A stretch of 64,000 nucleotides of DNA from Olleya sp. Hel_I_94 (lineage in GTDB: Bacteria; Bacteroidota; Bacteroidia; Flavobacteriales; Flavobacteriaceae): NCBI RefSeq assembly GCF_007827365.1, contig NZ_VISI01000002.1, positions 501,001-565,000 on the forward strand, written 5' to 3'. Made by a program: the position numbers and the translations under genes. A model generated the notes under the pieces. The model had not been told where the DNA came from, did no database searches, and was given only the letters and a program-made list of their open reading frames with translations. Positions 7,780 through 16,867 of this stretch are shown in pieces (the stretch's first letter is position 1; each line of letters starts with the position of its first letter).

Positions 7780-9294
7780 TTGATTTTTAAATACATTAAA
7801 AAACATTCTATTTTATCTATTTCTGTAGGTATCATTTTTATTTGCACTTTAATTGTGTTTTTTGCTACCGAAGCAAGTTATTATGCAATTGAAACCGCTT
7901 CATTATGGGTTCGGAATTATTTTGGATATTTCTATTTATACTTAGGTTTTGGTTGTGTTGTAGCATTGTTATTAGTTGCATTTTCTAAATACGGAAACAT
8001 AAAACTTGGCAAACCAAACACGAAACCAGAATACTCACTTTGGTCTTGGATTGCTATGTTGTATAGTGCAGGAATGGGATCTGGTATTTTATTAAGAGCT
8101 GTACAAGAACCTGTTTTTATGCAACAAAACCCACCTTTTAAATCTAATTTGTCTAACGATATTTTGGCCTTAGAATTCACTTTTTATCAATGGGGAATTA
8201 CAGCTTGGGCATTTTACGGACTATTTGCAGTTATTGTTGGTTATGCTTTGCATGTTAAAAAAAAGAAAGTGAGAATTAGTGCCACAATCGAAGATCAAAT
8301 TAAAAATAAACCTATAAAAAGTAGCGTAGATATTATCACTATTATAACCACTATTTTTGGACTAATAGCAGCAATTGGTTTGGGTACTACACAAATTAAT
8401 GGAGGACTAAACCATGTGTTTAATGCTGGTTTTGGGTTAACTACAACTATAATTCTATGTGTTTTAATATCAACAATCGCTTGTTATTCCGCTTGGCAAG
8501 GTGTAAATAAGGGTATCAAAATATTTTCAAAATTAAATATTATAGTCACTCTAGTAATTTTATTATTTATCTTTTTTACTAGCAATACCAAAGAGATTTT
8601 AGTTTCCTTTGTAACTGCAACTTATCACTACATTATAGACTTTATTCCAATCAGTTTAGCATTGGGAGATTACAATCCTGGTTTAGAGTTTTTAACGGGT
8701 TGGACCTTTTATTACTGGGCATTTTGGTTGGCTTGGGCACCTTTTACAGGCATTTTTATTGCGCGTATTTCTAAAGGAAGAACAATAAGACAATTGCTAT
8801 TAGGTGTTTTAATTATTCCGTCTATCGGAACCTTCTTTTGGTTTTCGGTTTTTGGAACTTCAGCATTCAATTTAATTAAAAATTGGGGAACATATAATAA
8901 CGAATTTGGAAATGTATTCTCATCTATTTTTGTATTCTTCGAACATTATCCCTTTGCTACCGTTTTAAACATAACTTCTATATTTTTATTAATTAGTTTT
9001 TTAATCACTTCTGTCGATTCTGCTGTATTTGTGTTAAGCATGTTTACAGATAAAGGTTCTAAAAATCCTAACAAAGCACATCGCGTTATTTGGTCTATTT
9101 TCATTCTATTAGCCACTATCGCACTCATTCTTCTAGGTAACATTAAGTCTAATGTCAATGTTTTGGAGGCTGTGCAGCGATTATTAATTATAACGTCTTT
9201 ACCATTTTCATTTTTTATCATTATCATGTTTGGCTTTTTTATACAGGATTTAAGAAAAGAAAGACCTAATAATGCAAATTTAAAAGAACATTAA
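7780..9294 (+). CDS. BCCT family betaine/carnitine/choline transporter
   Basis: A 504-residue, 12-helix membrane protein. The BCCT signature region is clear: WTFYYWAFWLAWAPFTGIFIARISKGRTIRQ at about residues 307-337, the IPSIGTFFWFSVFG block following, and an unwound-helix motif GMGSGILLRAVQEPV near residue 105. The last differs from the common GMGIGLLFWGVAEP, so the substrate may deviate from betaine. The start is a TTG at 7780, with no ATG near the first helix. The product would import a quaternary ammonium solute coupled to ions. It is divergent from an AraC regulator and its stop is one base before the next ATG (AlkB-like gene), implying co-transcription. Confidence 0.9.
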   Translation: MIFKYIKKHSILSISVGIIFICTLIVFFATEASYYAIETASLWVRNYFGYFYLYLGFGCVVALLLVAFSKYGNIKLGKPNTKPEYSLWSWIAMLYSAGMGSGILLRAVQEPVFMQQNPPFKSNLSNDILALEFTFYQWGITAWAFYGLFAVIVGYALHVKKKKVRISATIEDQIKNKPIKSSVDIITIITTIFGLIAAIGLGTTQINGGLNHVFNAGFGLTTTIILCVLISTIACYSAWQGVNKGIKIFSKLNIIVTLVILLFIFFTSNTKEILVSFVTATYHYIIDFIPISLALGDYNPGLEFLTGWTFYYWAFWLAWAPFTGIFIARISKGRTIRQLLLGVLIIPSIGTFFWFSVFGTSAFNLIKNWGTYNNEFGNVFSSIFVFFEHYPFATVLNITSIFLLISFLITSVDSAVFVLSMFTDKGSKNPNKAHRVIWSIFILLATIALILLGNIKSNVNVLEAVQRLLIITSLPFSFFIIIMFGFFIQDLRKERPNNANLKEH

Positions 9295-9295
9295 A

Positions 9296-9925
9296 ATGGA
9301 CTTATTTAATCAAACAAATTTATTTTCAACAGAAGGAGTCCGCAAAACAGTATACGATTTACCAGGAGCTGATGTTACTTTATTCGAAAATTTCTTCAGC
9401 ATAGAAGAAAGCAATACGCTATATAAAAGTTTACTAGAAAACACACCTTGGGAGCAAGAACAAATTGTTATTCATGGCAAATTAATTGATTATCCCAGAT
9501 TAACCGCTTGGTTTGGCGATGTTGAAAAAGATATTACATATGCCGAAACTAAGAGTAAAATGCATTTGTGGAATAATGATTTACTTTTAATAAAAAACCG
9601 AATTGAAAAAGAAGTCGATATTAAATTTACACGTTGTTTACTCAATTATTATCGCGACGGAAAAGATAGTGTAGATTGGCATCAAGATTATAAAGGCGAG
9701 CAACGTAAAAATTCAGTAATCGCCTCAATAACCTTTGGAGCTACAAGACCTTTTCAGCTAAAACACGTATCTCGTAAAGATTTAAACCGTGTCGATATTC
9801 CGTTAGCTCATGGTAGTTTATTACTTATGCAAGCTGCTACTCAGCAATACTGGAAACACAAAATTCCTAAAACCAAAAAACCAATTCAGCCGAGAGTCAA
9901 CTTAACTTTTAGATGGGTTGGCTAG
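9296..9925 (+). CDS. alkB: AlkB-like 2-oxoglutarate/Fe(II) dioxygenase
   Basis: A 209-residue protein with the full AlkB facial triad and 2-oxoglutarate residues: WHQD (His129, Asp131), His187 in YWKHKIPK, and Arg200/Arg206 in PRVNLTFRWVG. The central NYYRDGKDSVDWHQD block and the FGATRPFQLKH strand are typical of the ALKBH2/3-like branch that repairs N1-methyladenine and N3-methylcytosine in DNA or RNA by oxidative demethylation. The ATG begins one base after the transporter stop codon, an unusual pairing of a solute importer and a repair enzyme. Confidence 0.9.
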   Translation: MDLFNQTNLFSTEGVRKTVYDLPGADVTLFENFFSIEESNTLYKSLLENTPWEQEQIVIHGKLIDYPRLTAWFGDVEKDITYAETKSKMHLWNNDLLLIKNRIEKEVDIKFTRCLLNYYRDGKDSVDWHQDYKGEQRKNSVIASITFGATRPFQLKHVSRKDLNRVDIPLAHGSLLLMQAATQQYWKHKIPKTKKPIQPRVNLTFRWVG

Positions 9926-10037
9926 ATTTTAGCCTTGTATTAATAAAGGTTTAACGTTTATTTAATGTATGTATAAGTGTCATAAAACAGTGTTTTTTAC
10001 TTGTTTTAGGAAAATTTTAAGAAAAAACCCTTAAAAA

Positions 10038-10104
10038 ACCTTTTTTTGTACCTGCATTACCTTTTTTTGTACGCTAAAAAAAGGAGTATACGTAATTATA
10101 TTTG
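10038..10104 (+). promoter_or_regulatory. Direct and inverted repeats with -7 element upstream of the nitroreductase remnant
   Basis: Two exact copies of ACCTTTTTTTGTAC (10038-10051, 10059-10072) lie 21 bases apart, on the same helix face. The second forms a perfect inverted repeat with the sequence after it: CCTTTTTTT (10060-10068), 7-base centre, AAAAAAAGG (10076-10084). A TATATTTG -7 element follows at 10097-10104. The array occupies the -33 region, as expected for a repressor operator. No regulator gene remains next to it. Confidence 0.55.
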
Positions 10105-10143
10105 CAATGTAATTATTAATCAACACATAAAAAATACATACAA

Positions 10144-10434
10144 ATGAATTTAAAAGAAATTTTAAACTGGAGATACACAACTAAAGAATTTGACCCAACA
10201 AAAAAAATATCTGATGCAGATATGCAACTAATAGACAATTTAAGAATAGCTGTTTACAATGGTGATGCAAATCCTAAGCAATTAAACATATTTAATGATT
10301 TGCTTAATAAGTATACCAAAAATGGAATTGTAGTTTTAGCATGCACAGAGTTATCTGTTATTAATACCTCAAATTCTAAGTTAGTTTATGATATGGCTAG
10401 AATACAGATACAAGCAGCTATAAAATCGATTTAA
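10144..10434 (+). pseudogene. Chimeric remnant: nitroreductase N-terminus fused to racemase C-terminus
   Basis: The 96-residue reading frame joins two unrelated families. Residues 1 to about 27 (MNLKEILNWRYTTKEFDPTK onward) are the N-terminus of an NAD(P)H nitroreductase, which is normally about 210 residues. Residues from about 30 onward, ending VVLACTELSVINTSNSKLVYDMAR, are the C-terminal part of an Asp/Glu racemase, with the second catalytic cysteine in the ACTEL motif but no first-cysteine half. The simplest explanation is a deletion that fused two neighbouring genes in frame. The nitroreductase promoter and start survive. No catalytic activity is expected from either half. Confidence 0.75.
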
Positions 10435-10466
10435 TAGCATTATTTTATTATAAACCACTTTTGTTT

Positions 10467-11366
10467 TTAAGAATATAAAATCAAAAAGACACCTAATAAT
10501 ATCCCAAATAAAGGAACAAGTTTTTTGCGTTTATTATGTTCTTTAAAAACAATACCTCCAATTACAACTGCAATTATAAGTTGACTTCTTTTTATAGCAG
10601 ATAATAACATGATTAAGGCATCAGGATCTTGTAGTGCTTTAAAGTAAAAATAATCTGCTGCTTGTAATAAAATACCAACAGCAACAATAGTCCAACGCCA
10701 TTTAAACGCTTGTCGTTTAGCTTTATACGGAAACCACGTAATAGATAATATAACTATTAAAATTAGTATGGTATACCAACAAAACCAAAATTGTAACGTT
10801 TGAGGGTTAAGGCTTAAACTCTGAATCAAAAATTTATCATATAAACCGCTAGAAGCACCTAAAAATGTTGCTCCGATAATAGCGAAAATCCATTTGTTTC
10901 TTTTAAATATAATACCTTCTTTTTTACCAATTCTAGAATAGAGGATTACAGAAAATATGATAAGAAAAAAACCTATCCATTGTAAAAACTTAGGCGTTTC
11001 GTTATAAATAATTATGGCTCCAATAAAAGTAAAAAAAGGACCTGCGGATCGGATTGGTGTGACAATAGTTATGGGTAAATGTTTTAACGCTTGATAGGCT
11101 AATATCCATGACGCAGCCATAATCATTGATTTGATAAATATAAAACCATGCGTTTGCCAAGGAATACTAGTAATATAAAATCCTAAGTTTTTGGTTTCCT
11201 CTGGAAAAAAAACAGAACCAATAAAAAACGGAAGTATAAATAAAAAGCCAGATCCAATGGTACCTAAAAGTACAGGAAAAACCTCATTACCTTGTACTGC
11301 ATGCTTTTTACACAAATTATGTAATCCTAAAAAAAGAGCTGCTAATAAACCTAAATACATCCACAT
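10467..11366 (-). CDS. DMT superfamily (EamA-like) transporter
   Basis: A 299-residue protein with ten hydrophobic segments in the 5+5 repeat of EamA/drug-metabolite transporters. TPIRSAGPFFTFIGAIIIYNETPKFLQWIGF at the end of the first half and AIKRSQLIIAVVIGGIVFKEHNKRKK at the end of the second are the typical paired motifs with a conserved Glu. Two in-frame ATGs (11366, 11360) can start it. Export or import of a small metabolite across the inner membrane is likely; the substrate cannot be predicted. It is convergent with the chimeric remnant, with 32 bases between. Confidence 0.85.
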   Translation of the reverse strand: MWMYLGLLAALFLGLHNLCKKHAVQGNEVFPVLLGTIGSGFLFILPFFIGSVFFPEETKNLGFYITSIPWQTHGFIFIKSMIMAASWILAYQALKHLPITIVTPIRSAGPFFTFIGAIIIYNETPKFLQWIGFFLIIFSVILYSRIGKKEGIIFKRNKWIFAIIGATFLGASSGLYDKFLIQSLSLNPQTLQFWFCWYTILILIVILSITWFPYKAKRQAFKWRWTIVAVGILLQAADYFYFKALQDPDALIMLLSAIKRSQLIIAVVIGGIVFKEHNKRKKLVPLFGILLGVFLILYS

Positions 11367-11796
11367 GCTGCGAATATAGTTTTTTAACAGATTTTGAAAT
11401 ACTAAAACTGATATTTTTAAACGTTTTACACCATCAAAAATTAAATTTTAATCAAAAAACTATATTTTAAATGTGATAAGATTTTTACTACAACGGACTT
11501 TTTTACTGTTCATCGTTTGAATGGAATTTCTTACTAATAATGACAACACTTTTTTTCGGTTTTATGACGAATTTAACTTTTATGCATTTACTAGTTAAGT
11601 ACTAAAAACATTAGACTTAAACCATATTTAAACATAATTAATTAACGATTCTACACTCTAATTCAAAATCATTATTATTTCGATAATTGTGGGTTTTGAC
11701 AGCTAATTATTTCATTAAAATTTTTGTCTTTTATTGATTTCAATTGTTGTTAATTTGCCGGCTTAATTAATTTTTAAAATAAAAAATAATTTGAAT
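11367..11796. other. Non-coding gap before the OmpA-family gene
   Basis: About 430 bases between divergently transcribed genes. It must hold the promoters of the DMT transporter (minus) and the OmpA-family gene (plus). The best -7 candidate for the latter is TTAATTTG (11750-11757), one mismatch from TANNTTTG, about 40 bases before the ATG. I see no small ORF, RNA gene or repeat. Confidence 0.4.
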
Positions 11797-13659
11797 ATGA
11801 AACAGTATTACAACATTTTATCATTAACACTTATACTAGTATTTAGTATGCAATTTTCTTTTGCACAAAACACAGAAAAGACTTGGTCTTTTGAAACTGG
11901 TTTTACTGCAATTGATGTTTATCCTGTCGGAGAAGATTTTCCTCAAGGAGATTATTTAGACGAATTTTTAAATCTAAACGATCATTGGAATTACGGTGTT
12001 TATGTTGGGATTACAAGAAACTTTAATAATAACTTATCACTTTCTGCTAGAGGTACTTTTAGCGAAATTAGCAAATGGGGTGATTTAGGTGCTGCAGATG
12101 AAAGTGTATTAGTGGATAACCTAAAATATTATGGTTTAGACGCTATGATCAATTATGCTTTTGGTAAAGGTAAATTACAACCTTTTTTAGCAGTTGGTGG
12201 TGGTTACACTTGGATTGAAGAAGGTCCATACAATACTTCTTTTGCTGCTAACGGATCAGACTTAGTTGGTGCTGGTACTGTAAATGGAGCTTTAGGATTA
12301 CGTTATAACGTTACTAATAGATTTGGTATTAACTTACAGACAACATATAAGCACTCATTTGAGGACTATTTAACAAAGCATTGGGCACACAGTTTAGGTT
12401 TAGTTTATAGCTTAAATCAAGATACTATTAAGGAAGAAAACAGTGCTGACATGTCAGTTACAGATTCTAAAAATGACAAACGTTGGTCTTTTGAAACTGG
12501 TGTAAGTGCTATTGATGTTTATCCTGTTGGAGAAAATGCGCCACAAGGAGATTATTTTGACGAATTTTTTAACCTTAACGATCACTGGAATTTAGGTGTA
12601 TATGTTGGTGTAACTAAAAATTTCAACAAAAACTTATCTATTACTGCAAGAGGTACTTTAAATGAGTTAACTAAATGGGGTGATTTAGGTAGTGCAGATG
12701 AAAGCGTTTTAGTAGACAACCTTAAGTATTACGGTTTAGATGGTATGATTAACTATGCATTTGGTAAAAACGATTTACAACCATTTTTAGCAGTTGGTGG
12801 TGGTTATACTTGGATTGAAGAAGGTCCTTATAATACATCTTATGCAGCAAACGGTTCAGATTTAGTTGGTGCAGGTACTGTTAATGGTGCTGTTGGTTTA
12901 AAATATAGCATCAATGATGATTTTGGATTAAACTTGCAAACCACTTACAAGCATGCGTTTAAAGACTACTTACCAAAACATTTTGCACATAGCTTAGGTA
13001 TCGTGTATAAATTAGGAAATGGAAACGCTAAGGAAGAAGTAAATAACGATATTGATGGAGATGGTGTACCAAACGAGTATGATGTTTGTCCAGAAGTTGC
13101 AGGATTAGCTAGTCTTGGTGGATGTCCTGATACAGATGGTGATGGTGTTGCTGATAAAGACGATTTATGTCCTGAAGTAAAAGGTCGTGTTGAATTTGGT
13201 GGATGTCCTGATACTGATGGTGACGGTTTCCCTGATAATAAAGATAACTGTCCTGAGGTAAAAGGAACAGATAACGGTTGTCCTGTTGTTGTTAAAGACG
13301 TTAAGCCAGTTGCTAACCCTATTGAAGGCGAAAGAAAAGTGTATTTTGCTTATGATAGTGCAGAGCTTGATTTAAATGCTAAAATAATCTTAGATCAATT
13401 AACTACAGATATGACTAAAGATGCATCTTACAACGTGTCTATAGTTGGTCATGCAGACAACAAAGGTGGTGTTAACTATAACTACAACCTATCTGTAAAA
13501 AGAGCGCAAACTATTAAAGATTACTTAGTATCTAAAGGATTAGCTTCAGATGTTATTACGACTACAGGAGTAGGAGAGACGCAACCAGCAACTACTAATA
13601 CAACTGCTGCTGGTAGAGCAGAAAACAGAAGAGGTGTATTAACTATTAAGATTAACTAA
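11797..13659 (+). CDS. OmpA-family outer-membrane protein with two tandem beta-barrel domains
   Basis: A 620-residue secreted protein; I start it at the ATG 11797, two codons inside an upstream TTG, because the signal peptide (MKQYYNILSLTLILVF...FAQ) begins there. Two nearly identical barrel-type domains follow (about residues 28-208 and 228-408, offset exactly 200 residues or 600 bases, roughly four in five residues identical). Next come thrombospondin type 3 calcium-binding repeats (DxDGDGV motifs, about 419-500) and a C-terminal OmpA peptidoglycan-binding domain (about 510-620, with YNLSVKRAQTIKDYL and RAENRR). It probably anchors the outer membrane to the cell wall. Single-barrel versions are the norm; the duplicated barrel is unusual. 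A strong terminator follows. Confidence 0.9.
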   Translation: MKQYYNILSLTLILVFSMQFSFAQNTEKTWSFETGFTAIDVYPVGEDFPQGDYLDEFLNLNDHWNYGVYVGITRNFNNNLSLSARGTFSEISKWGDLGAADESVLVDNLKYYGLDAMINYAFGKGKLQPFLAVGGGYTWIEEGPYNTSFAANGSDLVGAGTVNGALGLRYNVTNRFGINLQTTYKHSFEDYLTKHWAHSLGLVYSLNQDTIKEENSADMSVTDSKNDKRWSFETGVSAIDVYPVGENAPQGDYFDEFFNLNDHWNLGVYVGVTKNFNKNLSITARGTLNELTKWGDLGSADESVLVDNLKYYGLDGMINYAFGKNDLQPFLAVGGGYTWIEEGPYNTSYAANGSDLVGAGTVNGAVGLKYSINDDFGLNLQTTYKHAFKDYLPKHFAHSLGIVYKLGNGNAKEEVNNDIDGDGVPNEYDVCPEVAGLASLGGCPDTDGDGVADKDDLCPEVKGRVEFGGCPDTDGDGFPDNKDNCPEVKGTDNGCPVVVKDVKPVANPIEGERKVYFAYDSAELDLNAKIILDQLTTDMTKDASYNVSIVGHADNKGGVNYNYNLSVKRAQTIKDYLVSKGLASDVITTTGVGETQPATTNTTAAGRAENRRGVLTIKIN

Positions 13660-13687
13660 TTAGTTAATCCATAAATTACAACTTATA

Positions 13688-13725
13688 AAAAAAGCTATCA
13701 TAATTTTAATTATGATAGCTTTTTT
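13688..13725 (+). terminator. Intrinsic terminator after the OmpA-family gene
   Basis: AGCTATCATAATT (13693-13705) pairs with AATTATGATAGCT (13708-13720), with flanking A and T runs (AAAAAA...TTTTTT). It stands between the convergent OmpA-family and ThiE genes and can serve both strands. Confidence 0.88.
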
Positions 13726-13753
13726 GTTTTATAAAACTCAATGTTATTATAAA

Positions 13754-14398
13754 TTATTCAAAAGTATGACGTTGTTCTGCTATAACAGATGCTTTAAGCA
13801 ATTGGTTAAATGTTTTTATACTTTCAAAGTTTTTAGTAATTTGACTAGAAACAGCCACTCCAGAAATTCCCGTTTTTAAAATAGCTTCAATATCTGAAGT
13901 TGTAATTCCTCCAACACCAATAATTGGCGTTGTTGTATTTAAAACATCCATAATTGCAGTATAACCTTCTAAACCTAGAATTGGTCCTACATTGGCTTTA
14001 GTATCAGTAAATCTAAAAGGTCCCAAACTAATATAATCAACTTCTTTAGTGATTAAAGTTTCGCAGTCTTCTAAAGTATTAGCAGTACCTCCAATACTTT
14101 GCCAAGTATATAAGTGTTTTCTAGCAATAGTTGGACAAGTGTCTGAAGGTCCTAAATGGACTCCATCTGCTTTAATCGTTTTAGCTAATTTATAATGGTC
14201 ATTTATAATTAATCTTGTCTGATAATGGGATGTTATTTTTATAACCGCTTCAGCCAATTTTAAAAACTTTTTTTCAGACACATTTTTATAACGTAATTGT
14301 ACTAATTCTGCACCAGAAGTACATGCCTTTTGCACATTTTCTAAAATTTGTTTAGCAGTTTCGCCTTGTGTTATATAGTGTAGTTTAGGTATAATCAT
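13754..14398 (-). CDS. thiE: Thiamine phosphate synthase
   Basis: A 214-residue TIM-barrel protein. It shows the ThiE motifs VQLRYKN (about 36), RLIINDHYKLAKTIKADGVHLGPSD (about 80-104, with the pyrophosphate-binding Asp/His) and PIIGVGGITTSDIEAILKTGISGVAVSSQI (about 163-192). It condenses the pyrimidine diphosphate (HMP-PP) and thiazole phosphate moieties into thiamine monophosphate in the cytoplasm. It stands alone, without other thi genes and without a visible TPP riboswitch upstream, so this may be a second, dispersed copy in the genome. Confidence 0.9.
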   Translation of the reverse strand: MIIPKLHYITQGETAKQILENVQKACTSGAELVQLRYKNVSEKKFLKLAEAVIKITSHYQTRLIINDHYKLAKTIKADGVHLGPSDTCPTIARKHLYTWQSIGGTANTLEDCETLITKEVDYISLGPFRFTDTKANVGPILGLEGYTAIMDVLNTTTPIIGVGGITTSDIEAILKTGISGVAVSSQITKNFESIKTFNQLLKASVIAEQRHTFE

Positions 14399-14565
14399 GT
14401 ATTTAATACTTTCTTGTTACAACCGTGTTTTGGATATTAAAACACAAAAATACAACTATTATAAACACTTAAGTCTTTCTTGATGCGCACAACTATTATA
14501 ATTTATTAAGAAGGCTTTAGCAAAAGTTTAATAGATACATACAACCTTAGCAGTACTATGTTATG

Positions 14566-14573
14566 TAACTTTG
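14566..14573 (+). promoter_or_regulatory. Promoter -7 element of the LLM oxidoreductase gene
   Basis: TAACTTTG matches TANNTTTG and would start transcription near 14580, about 47 bases before the ATG. The -33 element is weak. Confidence 0.45.
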
Positions 14574-14626
14574 TAGTTGCAATATTTAAGGTCTAAAACA
14601 GACTTATAATAGCACACTTACAAACT

Positions 14627-15637
14627 ATGAAAACTCAAAAAACATCATATTCTATTTTAGATTTAGCGTTAGTGTCTCAAGATCATTCACTAAAGCAAAC
14701 CTATGATAATGCGTTACATTTAGCACAACAAGCGGAAGACTTTGGTTATAAAAGATATTGGTTGGCAGAACACCATAACTCGCCCAATATAGGTAGTAGT
14801 GCCACCTCAATTTTAATTGGTTATGTTGCACAAGGCACCAAAACAATAACTATTGGATCTGGAGGAATAATGTTACCAAATCATTCGCCATTAATAGTAG
14901 CAGAGCAGTTTGGTACATTAGCGACGTTATATCCTAACCGTATTGATTTAGGTTTAGGTAGAGCACCTGGAACAGATCGTGAAACAGCTGAAGCGATTAG
15001 GTCTGATTTTATGGAAGCTGCACACGCATTTCCTAATATGGTAGGACAAATTCAGCAATATTTTTCTGAAGATAATGCAACATCTAAAGTTAGAGCTACA
15101 GTTGCAGAAGGTGTGACTGTTCCTATTTACATCTTAGGATCAAGTACAGATAGTGCTCATTTAGCCTCTAAAAAGGGATTACCTTATGCATTTGCAAGTC
15201 ACTTTGCGACAACTCATTTATGGGATGCTTTAGATATTTATAGAAATAAATTTCAACCTTCATCAGTGTTGCAAAAACCTTATGTTATTACTGGTGTAAA
15301 CATTATTATTGCAGATACTGATCAAGAAGCAGAGCGTCTATCTACGTCATTAATTAGCATGATTGTTGGCTTATTTACAGGCAAAAGACAAGCAGTACAA
15401 CCACCAACAGAGATGACAGAGTATTACAAAGAAGTTTTAAAAAATCCTCAGGTACATCAAATGTTAAAATATTCTTTTATTGGTAGCAAAGATACTGTAA
15501 AGCCTAAAATTAAAGCATTTATGGAGCAGACTAAAGCTGACGAGCTTATTGCTGTTACTAATATTTATGATATTAACGACCGTATTAAATCGTATCAATT
15601 ATTTGCAGAAATTATGGATGAGCTAAATACTGATTAG
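14627..15637 (+). CDS. LLM-class flavin-dependent oxidoreductase (luciferase-like)
   Basis: A 336-residue bacterial-luciferase-like monooxygenase. Diagnostic blocks are GYKRYWLAEHHNSPNIGSSA (about 41-60), IGSGGIMLPNHSPLIVAEQFGTLATLYPNRIDLGLGRAPGT (about 77-117) and YILGSSTDSAHLASKKGLPYAFASHF. These match the MsnO8-type subgroup. Such enzymes use reduced FMN and oxygen to oxidise organic substrates. An FAD-dependent monooxygenase follows 55 bases downstream on the same strand; the two may be co-transcribed. Confidence 0.88.
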   Translation: MKTQKTSYSILDLALVSQDHSLKQTYDNALHLAQQAEDFGYKRYWLAEHHNSPNIGSSATSILIGYVAQGTKTITIGSGGIMLPNHSPLIVAEQFGTLATLYPNRIDLGLGRAPGTDRETAEAIRSDFMEAAHAFPNMVGQIQQYFSEDNATSKVRATVAEGVTVPIYILGSSTDSAHLASKKGLPYAFASHFATTHLWDALDIYRNKFQPSSVLQKPYVITGVNIIIADTDQEAERLSTSLISMIVGLFTGKRQAVQPPTEMTEYYKEVLKNPQVHQMLKYSFIGSKDTVKPKIKAFMEQTKADELIAVTNIYDINDRIKSYQLFAEIMDELNTD

Positions 15638-15692
15638 CACTAATTTATGTACATTTATTGATGAAGCTTTTCTAATTAATCATTTAGTTTTA

Positions 15693-16739
15693 ATGAAAAT
15701 ATACGAAACACTTGTTATTGGTGGTGGTCAGGCAGGTTTGTCTGTCGCCTATTTTTTAAGACGTTATAAAATTGAATATTTAATTTTGGACGATCAAGAT
15801 CAAGCAGGTGGATCATGGACAAATACTTGGGACAGTTTAAAGTTGTTTTCTCCAACACAATTCAGCTCATTATCTGGTTGGGGAATGCCTGAAGGCGAAT
15901 CCGAATATCCTAGTAAAACGAGTTTTATTGAGTATTTAAAGCAATATGAAATACGTTATAATTTAAATATTAAAAGAAGTACTAAAGTAACCGCTGTACA
16001 TAAAACAGCGTTTGGCTATAAACTTGAAACAAATACGGGAACGTATTACTGTAAAACCTTAGTTAGTGCTACAGGAACTGCGCAAAACCCTTATATACCA
16101 ACATATCCTAAGCAAGAGATGTTTTTAGGAACCATGATACATTCTTCAGAATATAAAAATGCAGATTCCTATACTAACAAAAGTGTATTAATAGTAGGAG
16201 GCGGAAACTCGGGAGCACAAGTTTTAGCAGAAGTTTCTAAAGTTGCAAAAACCCAATGGGTTACTATAAATGAGCCTAATTTTTTACCTGATGATATTGA
16301 CGGTCGCTATTTATTTAATGATGCTACAGATAAGTTTTATGGAAAAACAGGTAATACTAATGCGGGTTTAAAAACATCGTTAAGCGATATTGTCATGGTA
16401 CAAAGCGTAAAAGAGGCTAGAGGTAGAGGTGCACTAACGTCTAAACGTCCTTTTTCTTCTTTTTATGATAATGGAGTTGTTTGGGACAATGAAGATAAAA
16501 CTGCAGTTGACGCAGTGATTTGGTGCACTGGTTTTAAGGCTAACTTAAAACATTTAGAGTCCTTGGATATTATTGAAAATAATAAAATAGAGACCAGTTA
16601 TACTAAGTGTAAAAAATTACCAAATTTATGGTTAGTTGGTTATGGTAGTTGGACTGGATTTGCATCTGCGACTATTTACGGTGTCGGCAAAACAGCAAGA
16701 CATACTGTTAATAATATAGTTTCGATTTTAAGATCTTAA
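15693..16739 (+). CDS. FAD/NAD(P)-dependent flavoprotein monooxygenase (FMO/ArsO-like)
   Basis: A 348-residue two-dinucleotide-domain flavoprotein. The FAD-binding GGGQAGLSVAYFL is at residues 8-20 and the NADPH-binding IVGGGNSGAQVLAE at about 164-177. LIWCTGFK-type motif VIWCTGFKANL and the C-terminal WLVGYGSWTGFASATIYGVGKTA are typical of this small flavin monooxygenase group. Relatives oxidise sulfur, nitrogen or arsenic-containing substrates; no arsenic genes are nearby, so the substrate is open. Confidence 0.87.
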   Translation: MKIYETLVIGGGQAGLSVAYFLRRYKIEYLILDDQDQAGGSWTNTWDSLKLFSPTQFSSLSGWGMPEGESEYPSKTSFIEYLKQYEIRYNLNIKRSTKVTAVHKTAFGYKLETNTGTYYCKTLVSATGTAQNPYIPTYPKQEMFLGTMIHSSEYKNADSYTNKSVLIVGGGNSGAQVLAEVSKVAKTQWVTINEPNFLPDDIDGRYLFNDATDKFYGKTGNTNAGLKTSLSDIVMVQSVKEARGRGALTSKRPFSSFYDNGVVWDNEDKTAVDAVIWCTGFKANLKHLESLDIIENNKIETSYTKCKKLPNLWLVGYGSWTGFASATIYGVGKTARHTVNNIVSILRS

Positions 16740-16801
16740 CATTTTAATTATTAATCAAGTAATTTTGTGTTTCAAATTAAAAACCTTTAAATTTTCAGCA
16801 C

Positions 16802-16848
16802 AAAAAAAACCTATTAAAATCACGTTTTAATAGGCTTTATTTTTTTTA
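16802..16848. terminator. Bidirectional terminator between the monooxygenase and the broken barrel gene
   Basis: CCTATTAAAA (16810-16819) pairs with TTTTAATAGG (16825-16834) around a 5-base loop, with an A run before it and a T-rich run after it. It lies between two convergent genes. Confidence 0.8.
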
Positions 16849-16867
16849 TATGTACTATTTAAAAGAC

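Noticed and set aside
14399..14626. TPP riboswitch upstream of thiE
   Set aside because: I looked for the conserved CUGAGA and related thi-box segments on the minus strand and did not find them.
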